Assembly (NCBI GenBank): GCA_035492775.1
Contig: DATJIW010000099.1
Span: 1-64,000 of the forward strand
From: DATJFQ01 sp035492775
Lineage (GTDB): Bacteria; Acidobacteriota; Vicinamibacteria; Vicinamibacterales; 2-12-FULL-66-21
DNA length: 64,000 nucleotides
Direction of reading: 5' to 3'
Part shown: positions 41,038 through 50,514 of the stretch, piece after piece
Numbering within the stretch: the first letter of the stretch is position 1
Layout: each line of letters begins with the position of its first letter
Made by a program: the position numbers and the translations under genes
The notes under the pieces: model-generated
Told to the model about the DNA's origin: nothing
The model's database searches: none
Seen by the model: only the letters and a program-made list of their open reading frames with translations

Positions 41038-43866
41038 ATGCGGACGTGTGTGTGTGCCCTCGCACTCGCGTCGCTGCTGGCGGCAGCGACCGCGCGGGCC
41101 CAGGAGACGATCGACTCTGCGAGCGTGAGCGGACGTGTCGTCGACGCGCAGAACGCGGTGGTGCCGGGCGCGACGGTGACGCTGCGTCAACAGGATACGA
41201 ACGTCACGCGGACGACGCAGACGAACCGCGACGGCAGGTTCCGCTTCACGTATCTTCAGATCGGGAACTACGAACTCGTCGCGCAGCTCTCCGGCTTCGC
41301 CGACGCCAGGCGCTCGCTGACGCTGACCGCCGGTGCCGCGTTCGAACTGACGATGACGCTGTCGCTCGCGACGGTCGACACCCAGGTGACGGTGACCGCG
41401 GACGCGCCGGTCCTCGAAACCGCGCGCACACAGATCGCCGCGACGGTCCAGCGCTCCGAGGTCGCTGCCGTGCCGCTCAACGGGCGGAACTTCCTCGACC
41501 TCGCACTGCTCGCGCCCGGCGTGTCCCCGTCGAATACGGGCACGACACAGCTCTTTGCGGAAACCTCCGCCGTGCCAGGCGGCGGCCTTTCGGTCGGCAG
41601 CCAGCGCAACTTCTCGAACAACTTTGTTCTCGACGGCGTGTCGGCCAACGACGACGCGGCGGGGTTGAGCGGCACGCCCGTCAGCGTCGACGCGGTGGAG
41701 CAGTTCCAAGTGGTCACGTCGGGGGGGCAGGCGCAGCTCGGACGCGCGCTCGGGGGTTACTTCAACGTCGTCACCCGGAGCGGCACCAACGCGTTCTTCG
41801 GAGACGGATTCGGATACTTCCGGGATTCGAAACTGAACGCGGACAACGCGCTCTCGCATACGCGGCTGCCCATGGACCAGCAGCAGCTGGGCGGCAGCGC
41901 CGGCGGTCCGCTCGTCAGGAACGAAACGTTCTTTTTCGCGAACGTCGAACGGCGCAATCTCGATCAGACGGGACTGGTGACGATCGCGCCGGCAGCCGTC
42001 GAGGCGATCAACGCGAAGCTCGCGGCGACGGGCTACCCGGGCTCGTCGATCGCGACGGGGCCATACGCGAACCCCGTCGACACGCTCAACGTGCTGACGA
42101 AGGTCGATCACGCGGCCGGCCCGCGCGATCAGATGAGCGGCCGATATCTGCTGTATCGCGCGCAGTCGCACAACTCGCGCGGTGCGGGCGGGCTTGCGGC
42201 GGCTACCGCGTCTGCCGACCTCGCCAACGTCGATCAGGCGCTGTCGTTTTCGAACACCGCGACGATGTCGTCGAGTATGGTGAACGAGACACGGATGCAG
42301 TTCGTTCGAAGTAATCTCGACGCTCCACCGAGCGACCCCGTTGGTCCGGCAGTCGCCATCGCAGGCGTAGCGTCTTTCGGGACGCTGTCCGTGTCGCCGA
42401 CTCGCCGCAGCAACACCCTGGTCGAACTCGTGGACAATGTGTCGCGCCAGTTTGGCGCGCACGCGTTACGCGCTGGCGCCGACCTGATCTGGAACGAGGA
42501 CACGATAACGTTCCCGCGCGCGACGCGAGGCTCGTACACGTTCTCATCGCTGGCGCGCTTTCTGGGAGGCGACTACAACAACGCCGGTTTCACGCAGGCC
42601 TTCGGGGACGCCTCGGTATCCCAGACCAATCCCAACATCGGACTGTATGCGCAGGACGAGTGGAAGGTCGCTCCCTCGTTCACACTCAACGCGGGCCTCC
42701 GCTACGATCTGCAGTTCCTGCACACGATTCGAACCGACACGAACAACGTTGCGCCGCGAGTCGGCTTCGCATGGGCGCCATTCGCATCGGGACGAACGAT
42801 CGTCCGAGGCGGCGCCGGCCTCTATTTCGATCGCGTCCCGCTGAGGGCCCTCGCCAATGCGCTCCTATCGGCGAACAACACGACCGACATCGGCAATCTG
42901 CGCCAGGTGATCGTGTCGCTCTCGCCCGCGCAGGCTGGCGCTCCGGTGTTCCCGGCGATCCTGACGGCGCCGCAGGCATCGGTATCGCTCCCCAATCTCA
43001 CGACGATGCAGCGAGACATGCAGAATGCGTACTCGCAGCAGGCGAACATCGAAATCGAGCACGAATTCGGACAGCGGACGACGGTCTCCGCTGCACTTCA
43101 ATACATGCGCGGCCAACATCTGATCGTGTCGATCAATCAGAACGTGCCCACGTGTGTCGCCGTCGGCGCCAACAACGGCTGCCGGCCGAGTTCGACGTAC
43201 GGAAACAACAGCCAGTACACCTCGGCGGCATCATCCGACTACGAAGGACTGCAGCTCTCCGTTCTGCGGCACGCGTCGTCCTGGGGCCAGTACCGCGTGT
43301 CGTATACGCTCTCCAAAGCGATGTCGAACGTCGGCGAGTTCTTCTTCAGTTCGCCGATCGATCCGTTCGACCTCTCGAAGGATTGGAGCCGCGCTGATGA
43401 CGACCAGCGTCATCGGCTCGTGATCAGCGGCAGCGCGGCGGCGCGCGGCGGGTGGACCGATCGCTCCTGGGGACGTCTGCTCCGCGATCTCGAGATCAGC
43501 GGGACGATGCGCGCGTATTCGTCGCTGCCGTTCAACATCACCTCCGGGCTGACGACCGTCCAGGGCACGGCTGCGCGCCCGGTGATCGACGGGGCGTTCA
43601 TCCCGCGCAATGCGGGGGATGGTCCCGACTTCTTCACGCTCGACCTTCGCGCCGGGCGGAGCTGGCGCTTCAGGTCCGGTGCGTCGCTCGAAGGATTCGT
43701 CGAAGCGTTCAATCTCACGAATCACACGAACGTGGTGACCGTGAACGGCAACTTCGGGGCCGGAGCATACCCGACGAATCCGTCCGTGTCGTTCGGCCAG
43801 CCGACCGCCGTCAGTGATCCGCGCGTGCTCCAGCTTGCCGTGCGCGTGAAATTTGGAGGGCGATAG
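41038..43866 (+). CDS. Oar-like TonB-dependent outer-membrane receptor
   Basis: 942 residues. A signal peptide is followed by a carboxypeptidase-regulatory-like domain (SVSGRVVDAQNAVVPGATVT, about 25-110), a plug (PLNGRNFLDLALLAPGVSP, about 145-170) and a long beta-barrel with periodic NxxG and VRxGAGLYFDR segments, ending VRVKFGGR. This is the acidobacterial/Bacteroidota Oar or SusC-like type used for uptake of siderophores, cobalamin, metals or oligosaccharides. It follows the small Cys-rich gene by 58 bp. There is no SusD partner. Confidence 0.92.
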   Translation: MRTCVCALALASLLAAATARAQETIDSASVSGRVVDAQNAVVPGATVTLRQQDTNVTRTTQTNRDGRFRFTYLQIGNYELVAQLSGFADARRSLTLTAGAAFELTMTLSLATVDTQVTVTADAPVLETARTQIAATVQRSEVAAVPLNGRNFLDLALLAPGVSPSNTGTTQLFAETSAVPGGGLSVGSQRNFSNNFVLDGVSANDDAAGLSGTPVSVDAVEQFQVVTSGGQAQLGRALGGYFNVVTRSGTNAFFGDGFGYFRDSKLNADNALSHTRLPMDQQQLGGSAGGPLVRNETFFFANVERRNLDQTGLVTIAPAAVEAINAKLAATGYPGSSIATGPYANPVDTLNVLTKVDHAAGPRDQMSGRYLLYRAQSHNSRGAGGLAAATASADLANVDQALSFSNTATMSSSMVNETRMQFVRSNLDAPPSDPVGPAVAIAGVASFGTLSVSPTRRSNTLVELVDNVSRQFGAHALRAGADLIWNEDTITFPRATRGSYTFSSLARFLGGDYNNAGFTQAFGDASVSQTNPNIGLYAQDEWKVAPSFTLNAGLRYDLQFLHTIRTDTNNVAPRVGFAWAPFASGRTIVRGGAGLYFDRVPLRALANALLSANNTTDIGNLRQVIVSLSPAQAGAPVFPAILTAPQASVSLPNLTTMQRDMQNAYSQQANIEIEHEFGQRTTVSAALQYMRGQHLIVSINQNVPTCVAVGANNGCRPSSTYGNNSQYTSAASSDYEGLQLSVLRHASSWGQYRVSYTLSKAMSNVGEFFFSSPIDPFDLSKDWSRADDDQRHRLVISGSAAARGGWTDRSWGRLLRDLEISGTMRAYSSLPFNITSGLTTVQGTAARPVIDGAFIPRNAGDGPDFFTLDLRAGRSWRFRSGASLEGFVEAFNLTNHTNVVTVNGNFGAGAYPTNPSVSFGQPTAVSDPRVLQLAVRVKFGGR

Positions 43867-43885
43867 GAGCGGTGACGCCCGGCGT

Positions 43886-44293
43886 TCAATCGCCTCGGGC
43901 GATTTCGCGTCTCACCGCGCCGACGATCTCCTGCAGATCGTAGGGCTTCCCGATTACTTCGAAGATCGTCAGATCGCGTGAATCCGGTTCGATCTCCTTG
44001 AGCCGGGACGGATTCGTGCTCGTGATGACCCAGCGGCAGTCCCGCAGGCCTTCGAGTGTGCGCAGGTGTTTGTAAAACGTCCACGCCCGGTCGTATGGCG
44101 GCGCGACATCGTAGATGATGACCGCCGGCTTGTGCGCGGCGATCCCGTCCTCCACTGTCTGGTCGCCGCGGCGAATCGCCTGAACGTGCGCGGACACGAC
44201 GACGAATCCCTCGGACTCCAGGTAGACGCGCAGCATTTCGACGGTGTCATCGCTGCTGTTCAGCACACCTACGACGATCGGGGCGTCGGTCAT
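43886..44293 (-). CDS. Single-domain receiver protein
   Basis: 135 residues with the receiver fold: VVGVLNSSDDTVEML, acceptor Asp62 in VIIYDVAPPYD (Tyr-Asp rather than Leu-Asp), Lys116 in VIGKPYDLQ. There is no output domain. The acidic pocket is partly changed (NSSDD instead of VDDD), so phosphorylation is likely but unusual. It ends 20 bp after the receptor stop and is divergent from the PAS histidine kinase (94 bp), which may be its partner. Confidence 0.8.
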   Translation of the reverse strand: MTDAPIVVGVLNSSDDTVEMLRVYLESEGFVVVSAHVQAIRRGDQTVEDGIAAHKPAVIIYDVAPPYDRAWTFYKHLRTLEGLRDCRWVITSTNPSRLKEIEPDSRDLTIFEVIGKPYDLQEIVGAVRREIARGD

Positions 44294-44386
44294 GACGGGG
44301 GGGCTGCAAGCTCCGCACCGCTCCATGGCTGAGTCGAACTTTTCTCTCCGGCGAACGGGAACCTTCAGCCAGTCCCAGCGGATAGA

Positions 44387-45574
44387 ATGTGTACGCGAAT
44401 GTCTCAGCGCGACGGCAACTCCGAGTCGCATCTCGCCGCGATTGTTTCCTCCTCCGAGGATGCGATTGTCAGCAAGGACCTCAACGGGATCATCCAGACC
44501 TGGAATCGCAGCGCAGAGCGCATGTTCGGCTACACGGCCGAGGAGGCGGTCGGCCGGTCGATCACGATCATCATCCCGGAGGACCGGCTGGCAGAAGAGG
44601 AAACCGTGCTGACCAGCATCCGCGCGGGTGTGCCGATTGAGCACTTCGAGACGATCCGGCGCCGCAAGGATGGAACCCTCATCGAGATCTCGCTGACCGT
44701 GTCGCCGATCATCCGGGCCGATGGCGTCATCATCGGCGCCTCGAAGATCGCACGCGATATCACGGAACAGAAGCGTCTTCAGCGCGCGGCCGAAGAAGGG
44801 AGCCGGATGAAGGATGAATTTCTCGCCCTGCTCTCACACGAGCTGCGCACACCGCTGAATACGGTCATGGGTTACATGCGCATCCTGCGGCGCGACGATC
44901 TCGCGCCGGAGCTGCGCGAACGCGCGCTGGACGCGATGGAGCGCAATTCGGCGTCGCTCACGCAGCTGGTGAACGACGTCCTCGACACCTCGCGGATCGT
45001 CACGGGAAAGATGCGCCTCGTTCTCGCTCCGGTGTCGCTGCCGCAGATCATTGCCGACGCGATCGAAACCATCCGCGCGCCCGCAATCTCTAAGGGCGTG
45101 CAGCTGGAGCTGCACATGGGCGGGTCGCTGGAAGTCATCGGCGACGAAGATCGGCTCCGGCAAGTGCTCTGGAATCTGCTCTCGAATGCCGTGAAATTCA
45201 CGCCCGAGGGTGGACGCGTGACGCTCGACGCCGAGGTCGAACGCGGCGGTGTCCGCATTGTCGTGGCGGACACGGGCATCGGGATCACGCGCGAAAACCT
45301 GCCGCTCGTGTTTCAGCGGTTCTGGCAGGCGGAACAGGGGACCTCGCGGGAGTACGCCGGCCTGGGCCTCGGTCTCGCGCTCGTCCGCCACATCGTCGAA
45401 ATGCACGGCGGCACGATCGAGGCGGCGAGCGGCGGCCGTGACCAGGGCGCAACGTTCACGGTGCGCCTGCCGCGCTCGGGCACGTCCGTCTCCGGGGGCA
45501 GCAGCGGCGGCGAATCCGCCGGCCAGCGATCGGAGGAAGACGCGCTGAGCGGAGACGCTGCCATGCGATCGTGA
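44387..45574 (+). CDS. Soluble PAS-domain sensor histidine kinase
   Basis: 395 residues without a membrane helix. A PAS domain (about 15-127; IVSSSEDAIVSKDLNGIIQTWN, YTAEEAVGRS) is followed by the dimerisation domain with His151 in LLSHELRTPLN and a Bergerat ATPase (N box LWNLLSNAVKF, DTGIGI, GLGLALV). A PAS domain can bind heme, flavin or redox ligands. The C-terminal 35 residues are Gly/Ser-rich. ATGs at 44387 and 44399 are both possible. It may phosphorylate the divergent receiver. Confidence 0.93.
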   Translation: MCTRMSQRDGNSESHLAAIVSSSEDAIVSKDLNGIIQTWNRSAERMFGYTAEEAVGRSITIIIPEDRLAEEETVLTSIRAGVPIEHFETIRRRKDGTLIEISLTVSPIIRADGVIIGASKIARDITEQKRLQRAAEEGSRMKDEFLALLSHELRTPLNTVMGYMRILRRDDLAPELRERALDAMERNSASLTQLVNDVLDTSRIVTGKMRLVLAPVSLPQIIADAIETIRAPAISKGVQLELHMGGSLEVIGDEDRLRQVLWNLLSNAVKFTPEGGRVTLDAEVERGGVRIVVADTGIGITRENLPLVFQRFWQAEQGTSREYAGLGLGLALVRHIVEMHGGTIEAASGGRDQGATFTVRLPRSGTSVSGGSSGGESAGQRSEEDALSGDAAMRS

Positions 45575-45611
45575 CGTGACGATCTGCTAAACTCGTCAGG
45601 TTCTCCGGTCG

Positions 45612-45689
<78 letters not shown>

Positions 45690-45712
45690 ATAAAAGTGAG
45701 TCTTTGAACAAC

Positions 45713-45789
<77 letters not shown>

Positions 45790-46208
45790 AATCCCTTTGG
45801 GTCTATTCCGGTCACATGGGTGACAGTACGGTCTCAGCGACCTCGTGACAGCGTCGCTCTCGTTTTTCCCAACAGCCGTTCGTACGTCTGACCGCCGAGG
45901 GCGCCGTGCGGCCCGGGGCAAGGCGTAACAGTCCTCCCCGCCGAGCTGCGGCGACGGCTCCCGTTCCGAATTCTGGTCGTCCAGACCACACCGGCGCCGA
46001 ATTCCAGCGCGAGTTGCGTGTGCTGTGGGAGATCTCGACATCCAACACGCCGACATCCGCCCACGGACGCCCCGTCTCCACGGCGATATTCGCGTGCAAT
46101 CGCTCATTCCTCGATCGGATCCAGGCGCTGATGCAACTTCACAGTCGTCGTGGAGGTAACATTGGCGCGCCCTGGCGTGTCGGCGTGCGCCGCAACGGGA
46201 GGAGCTCC
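45790..46208. other. Intergenic region after the tRNA pair
   Basis: About 420 bp with no recognisable gene. It starts with GTCACATGGGTGAC (5-bp inverted repeat) and a second GTGACAG 26 bp later. This resembles insertion-sequence ends near tRNA genes but is too short to assign. GGGAGGAGCTCC before 46209 is the ribosome site of the next gene. Confidence 0.4.
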
Positions 46209-46943
46209 ATGTACAAGACGAAGCCGCGCTTTCCATGCGTCATGCCGTCCGAAGCGCCGTTGAACGTGCTCGCGCTCAACGCGTCCCTCAAGCACGAGCC
46301 CGCCGTCTCCAACACCGGCGAGCTCGCCGCGCTCGTGCTCGACGAGCTCCGCGCGATCGCGCCGGTCAGCGCGGAAATCGTTCGCCTGTCGGATGAAGCG
46401 CTGCCGGTCGGCCTTGGTTTCCGCGAAGGGCCGAACGACAACTGGCCCGCACTCGTGACGAAGATCAAATCCGCGGACATCGTGCTGTTCTGCACGCCGA
46501 TCTGGTGGGGCGGCCGATCGAGCCTGATGCAGCGCGTGATCGAGCGCCTCGACGCGCTCGATGAGGAATACAGCACCACCGGACGCAGCGCCATCAAGGG
46601 CAAGGTGGCGGGAATCGTCATCACCGGAAGCGAGGACGGTGCGTTGAGCGTCATGGGCAGCATCATGATGGTCCTCAGCTGGATGGGGTTCACGCTGCCG
46701 CCGGAATGTGCGGCGTATTGGGTCGGCGAGGTTGGACAGCCTACGTCAGAGGACCGCGAGAAGCGGCTGAAGAACATGGCAACGATGCACATGGCCAAGG
46801 GACTGGCCCAGAATCTCGTCTACTACGCGCGGCTGCTGAAAGCGCATCCGCAGACACTCATCGGCAAGGCGACGTGCTGCGCGATCCACAAGGATCTCGA
46901 CGCGCCCGCCGCGTTCGGTGAACTCGCCGAGGATGTAGTCTGA
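46209..46943 (+). CDS. Flavodoxin-fold NAD(P)H-dependent reductase
   Basis: 244 residues. The N-terminal VLALNASLKHEPAVSNTGEL is the FMN-phosphate loop. CTPIWWGGRSSLMQRVIERL and GIVITGSEDGALSVMGSIMM match the NADPH-dependent FMN reductase/flavodoxin_2 family. The C-terminal 60 residues are helical and family-specific. GGGAGGAGCTCC gives a strong ribosome site for ATG 46209. Its cellular role (quinone, azo or metal reduction) cannot be set from sequence. Confidence 0.88.
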   Translation: MYKTKPRFPCVMPSEAPLNVLALNASLKHEPAVSNTGELAALVLDELRAIAPVSAEIVRLSDEALPVGLGFREGPNDNWPALVTKIKSADIVLFCTPIWWGGRSSLMQRVIERLDALDEEYSTTGRSAIKGKVAGIVITGSEDGALSVMGSIMMVLSWMGFTLPPECAAYWVGEVGQPTSEDREKRLKNMATMHMAKGLAQNLVYYARLLKAHPQTLIGKATCCAIHKDLDAPAAFGELAEDVV

Positions 46944-46977
46944 CCACCGCTTATGGAGAGCGCGAACCTCCAGCCTC

Positions 46978-49722
46978 TCACCTCCGGCCTCCGGCCGCCA
47001 ATTGTTGCGCGGCGCGCGTTTCGCTGTGATCCACGCCGAGCGAGTTTCGGAACTCCTTCGCGGCGAGCTGGAAGTTGGTGAGCGCTTCGTTCGTGTGTCC
47101 CTGCGCCTGAAGGACGCGGCCCAGGGCCAGATACGCGCGTCCTGCGAACATGGACGACGTGCCCGGCTGCGCAGCATCCTGAATCTGCCGCAGCGACTGG
47201 CTGGCGTCTGCGCGCGCGTCCTCCATCCGGCCGAGTTGTCGCTCTGTTTCAGACCGCTCGGCCAGGAGCGTGGGGATGATGTCGGCGCCTTGCTTGCCGG
47301 CCTTCGCGGACGCAGTGGCGATGGTCAATGCCTGATTCACGAGATCTAACGCCGCACCGAGATCTCCACGCGAACGTGCCAGACGGCTTTGTTCCGCCCG
47401 AAGCGAGCCGAAGAAGATGTGCCCGGGAGGAACACTGCGCTGCAAGCGGGGCTGCAGTTCAGCCAGCATGTCCTGCGCGCGTGCGAGATCCCCGCGCAAA
47501 CGATAAATGGATGCGCGCAGCAGCAAGGCCTGATTCGCCCGCGGTTGATCGCCGTTCTTGATCGATCCCTCGTATCCGCGCTCCGCCTGCGAGGCCGCTT
47601 CGTCCAGCCGTCCCAGATCACGCAGCGGCGCCGCATGACTGATGAGATGCCAGGGCAAGGCGTCGGGCGCGTCCTCGCCGCCGCTTTCTTTGACGATGGC
47701 GCGATGGATCAGACGTTCCGCTTCTGACGGACGCCCGAGCTGCCCGACCGTCACACCCCAGGAGTAGTACACCGATGCGGCAGCAGCGGTGTCGCCCCGT
47801 CCCTGCAACGTCAACCGTGCAGCAATCTGTTCGAACTGGATCGACGCGTCTCGAAGTCGGCCCGCGAGGCGAAGCGAGTTTCCCAGATCCAGCGAGGTGA
47901 GGAAGTCGAGCCGCCAGGACGGGATGGGCGACTCGTTCAAGACCTGCTGCGCCAGCTGCAGGCGGGCGATGGCCTCGGCGGCCGCTCCGCTGGCGCGGGA
48001 GACGGCTCCGCCGATCTGCAGGCAGAAAACTCGATCGAGCGCGAATTCAGGCTGCTGTGGAAGCGCGGCGAGGCCCTCGCGGACCAGCGCCTCCGAGCGT
48101 GCCGCGTCGGCGCCGTACGACACTTCTCCCGCCAGCGCGCAGGCCGCCTTCGCGCGCGCGCCGGCATCGGTCACCCCGCGTGAGAGTTGATAGGCTTCCT
48201 GGAGCAGGCGATGTGATTGAGCGCCGCCGTCCTTGGAGATGTCGGCGCTGCGGCCGAGCGTGATGAGGATTTCCACGCGATCCGCGATCGGCGCCTCCTG
48301 CTGCTGCACGAGAATGCGCTCCGCGCCATCGATCATTTCCGGGCTCTGATATCCCTCGCTGAGGACGGTCTGGTTCAGCTCGTTGATCGCTTCCGCGCGG
48401 GAGAGTTCACGGAATGCGAGGTCGCGCTGCCGCCTCGCGGTGCGGGCCTGCGCCAGTGTTCCGACGACTCCGGCGGCAATGGCCACGACGGCGAGCGACA
48501 CCAGCGCGACGGCAGTTCGGTTCCGGCGCGCAAACTTTCCGGCGCGGTAAGAAAACGTATCGGGCCGCGCGCGGATGGGTTCGTGTTCGAGATAGCGCCG
48601 AAGGTCGTCGGCGAATGCGGCGACGGATGCATATCTCTCCGCGGGGTTTTTCTTCAGCGCTTTGTTGGCGATCGTATCGAGGTCCCCGCGAAGTTGGCGG
48701 CGAAGCGTGTCGGGGGCGGTTCCGCGAGCGGCAGCCAGTTCGCTGTCGTCCGGCGAGATCACCGTCGACGGGGGTCGCGTCTCGCCTTCGACGAGCGCTT
48801 TCAACAGTTGAGCAGGAGAATCCGACGCGTCTCCGGTGGGATGCCGACCGGCCAGGAGCATGTACAGGACCACCCCCAGCGCGTACACGTCGGTCGCGGT
48901 CGTGATCGCGCCGCCCATGAGCTGTTCCGGCGCCGCAAACCGCGGCGTCAACGCGCCTCCTTCGAGCGAAATGGTGGAGGCGACGGCGGGATGTTCGTCC
49001 CCGGTCAGGAGCTTCGCGATGCCGAAGTCGAGCAGCTTGACCTGGCCGTCGTTTCTCACGAGAACGTTGGATGGCTTGATATCGCGATGCACGACCAGAT
49101 TGGCGTGGGCGTGCGAAACTGCGTTCAGCACGTCGAGAAAGAGCCTGATGCGCGCGTCGATCCCGAGCGCGTGTTCGTCGCAGTACTCATCGATCGGCCG
49201 GCCCTCGACGAATTCCAGAATCAGGAACGGCTGCGACGTGTCGGTGACTCCCGCGTCGATCAGTTCAGCGATATGCGGGTGTGCGAGTCTGCCGAGGATC
49301 GTGCCTTCGCGCCGAAAGCGCTCGGCGCCTCCCGGTCCGATCATTGCGAAATTGATGAATTTCACGGCGACCTGCCGCTCGAAACGGCCATCGCTGCGCT
49401 CGGCCAGCCAGACGCTTCCCATGCCGCCGCTGCCCAGGTGCTTCAGGATGCGGTAATGCGGAATGACCTCGGTTGCGAGCGATTGCGCGAAGCGGCTCGC
49501 ATCGGTGACGGCGATTGCCTGCGCCGCTACCTCGATCGCCGGCGCTAGCAGGAAATCTCCCGCCTGGCGATAGGAGGTCAGGAGCGACGTGACTTCTGCG
49601 GCAAGAGACTCGTCCCCGGCGCATGCCTGCTGCAGGAATGCATCGCGGCGTTCGGGCGGCATCGCCAATGCCGACTGCAGCAGATCCTCGACCAGCTTCC
49701 ATCGATCGGCCTCGAGCGGCAT
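46978..49722 (-). CDS. Ser/Thr protein kinase with TPR-rich C-terminus
   Basis: 914 residues. Residues 1-88 are a helical segment with EADRWKLVEDLLQSAL (common before this kinase type). The kinase domain follows (about 90-365): LGSGGMGSVWLA, Lys121, VVHRDIKPSNV, DFGIAK, APEQLMGGAI. A membrane helix (about 412-432) leads to a long TPR/helical-repeat tail to the end. It begins 26 bp after the ECF sigma gene and likely shares its transcript, a frequent pairing in Acidobacteriota. Targets are unknown. Confidence 0.9.
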   Translation of the reverse strand: MPLEADRWKLVEDLLQSALAMPPERRDAFLQQACAGDESLAAEVTSLLTSYRQAGDFLLAPAIEVAAQAIAVTDASRFAQSLATEVIPHYRILKHLGSGGMGSVWLAERSDGRFERQVAVKFINFAMIGPGGAERFRREGTILGRLAHPHIAELIDAGVTDTSQPFLILEFVEGRPIDEYCDEHALGIDARIRLFLDVLNAVSHAHANLVVHRDIKPSNVLVRNDGQVKLLDFGIAKLLTGDEHPAVASTISLEGGALTPRFAAPEQLMGGAITTATDVYALGVVLYMLLAGRHPTGDASDSPAQLLKALVEGETRPPSTVISPDDSELAAARGTAPDTLRRQLRGDLDTIANKALKKNPAERYASVAAFADDLRRYLEHEPIRARPDTFSYRAGKFARRNRTAVALVSLAVVAIAAGVVGTLAQARTARRQRDLAFRELSRAEAINELNQTVLSEGYQSPEMIDGAERILVQQQEAPIADRVEILITLGRSADISKDGGAQSHRLLQEAYQLSRGVTDAGARAKAACALAGEVSYGADAARSEALVREGLAALPQQPEFALDRVFCLQIGGAVSRASGAAAEAIARLQLAQQVLNESPIPSWRLDFLTSLDLGNSLRLAGRLRDASIQFEQIAARLTLQGRGDTAAAASVYYSWGVTVGQLGRPSEAERLIHRAIVKESGGEDAPDALPWHLISHAAPLRDLGRLDEAASQAERGYEGSIKNGDQPRANQALLLRASIYRLRGDLARAQDMLAELQPRLQRSVPPGHIFFGSLRAEQSRLARSRGDLGAALDLVNQALTIATASAKAGKQGADIIPTLLAERSETERQLGRMEDARADASQSLRQIQDAAQPGTSSMFAGRAYLALGRVLQAQGHTNEALTNFQLAAKEFRNSLGVDHSETRAAQQLAAGGRR

Positions 49723-49748
49723 GCAGGGCCTCGACTTTCGTCGCGTAT

Positions 49749-50342
49749 TTACCGGCGGTCTGGAGACGCGATGCCCGTCATATGGCGATAGAGCCACGCG
49801 CGAGCCGTGCTCCAGTCGCGCATCACCGTGACGGCGGAGACTTTCAACACTTCAGCAGTCTCTTCCACGCTCAGTCCGCCGAAGAAGCGCAGTTCGACGA
49901 CGCGCACCTTGCGTTCGTCGAACCGCCCCAGCGCATTCAGGGCGTCGTCGAGTGCGACCAGGTCGTCGGTGCGGCGGCCATCGACGATGGCGACGTCGTC
50001 GAGGGAGAAATGCTGAACGCCGCCGCCGCGTTTCAGGTTCCGCCGGCGGGCGTGGTCGACGAGAATGCGGCGCATGACCTGGGCTGACACCGCGAAGAAG
50101 TGCGCGCGGTTCTCCCAGTGCATCCGTCTGTAATCGACCAGACGGAGGTAGGCCTCGTTTACGAGCGCGGTCGTCTGCAGGCTGTGATCGCGCCGCTCTC
50201 CGTTCAGGTAATAGTGCGCGAGGCGGCGCAGCTCGTCGTAGACGATGGGAGCGAGCTTGTCGAGGGCGCTTCGATCGCCGCCGCTCCATGCCTGCAGCAG
50301 CGTGCTGACGTCGCCAGACGACGGAGTTCTTGGCTTGGCCAC
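49749..50342 (-). CDS. ECF-subfamily RNA polymerase sigma factor (TIGR02999-like)
   Basis: 197 residues from GTG 50342, with AAGGAA 5 nt upstream. Region 2: LQTTALVNEAYLRL and ENRAHFFAVSAQVMRRILVDHARRR. Region 4: VRVVELRFFGGLSVEETAEVLKVSAVTVMRDWSTARAWL. The ALVNEAY and VDHAR motifs identify the acidobacterial/planctomycete ECF group that often precedes a Ser/Thr kinase, as here. The kinase may control the sigma factor. A -10 (TATAAT, 50383-50388) lies 41 bp upstream. Confidence 0.93.
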   Translation of the reverse strand: MAKPRTPSSGDVSTLLQAWSGGDRSALDKLAPIVYDELRRLAHYYLNGERRDHSLQTTALVNEAYLRLVDYRRMHWENRAHFFAVSAQVMRRILVDHARRRNLKRGGGVQHFSLDDVAIVDGRRTDDLVALDDALNALGRFDERKVRVVELRFFGGLSVEETAEVLKVSAVTVMRDWSTARAWLYRHMTGIASPDRR

Positions 50343-50382
50343 GGTGTTCCTTGTTCGAACCCGGAGACCGCCGCTGGCGCGG

Positions 50383-50388
50383 ATTATA
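50383..50388 (-). promoter_or_regulatory. -10 element (TATAATCCGC) of the sigma-kinase operon
   Basis: Minus-strand TATAATCCGC, 41-46 bp before the GTG start. No clear -35. It lies inside a short GCCGCT/AGCGGC inverted repeat (50370-50393), which might act as an operator. Confidence 0.4.
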
Positions 50389-50514
50389 GCGGCATGTGCA
50401 GCCCCCGAAGCAATGCCGTTCCAGATGATAGTCGCCGCCCCCGCCTTGCGCCTATTTGTATGTGCAGTTTGCCGGTCCTGGGCCGCGAGCACGTCATCGC
50501 CGGGAGGCGTCGTC

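Noticed and set aside
43887..43905. AATCGCC/GGCGATT hairpin between the TonB receptor and the receiver gene
   Set aside because: It lies inside the coding end of the receiver gene and has no T-tract, so it is not a credible terminator.
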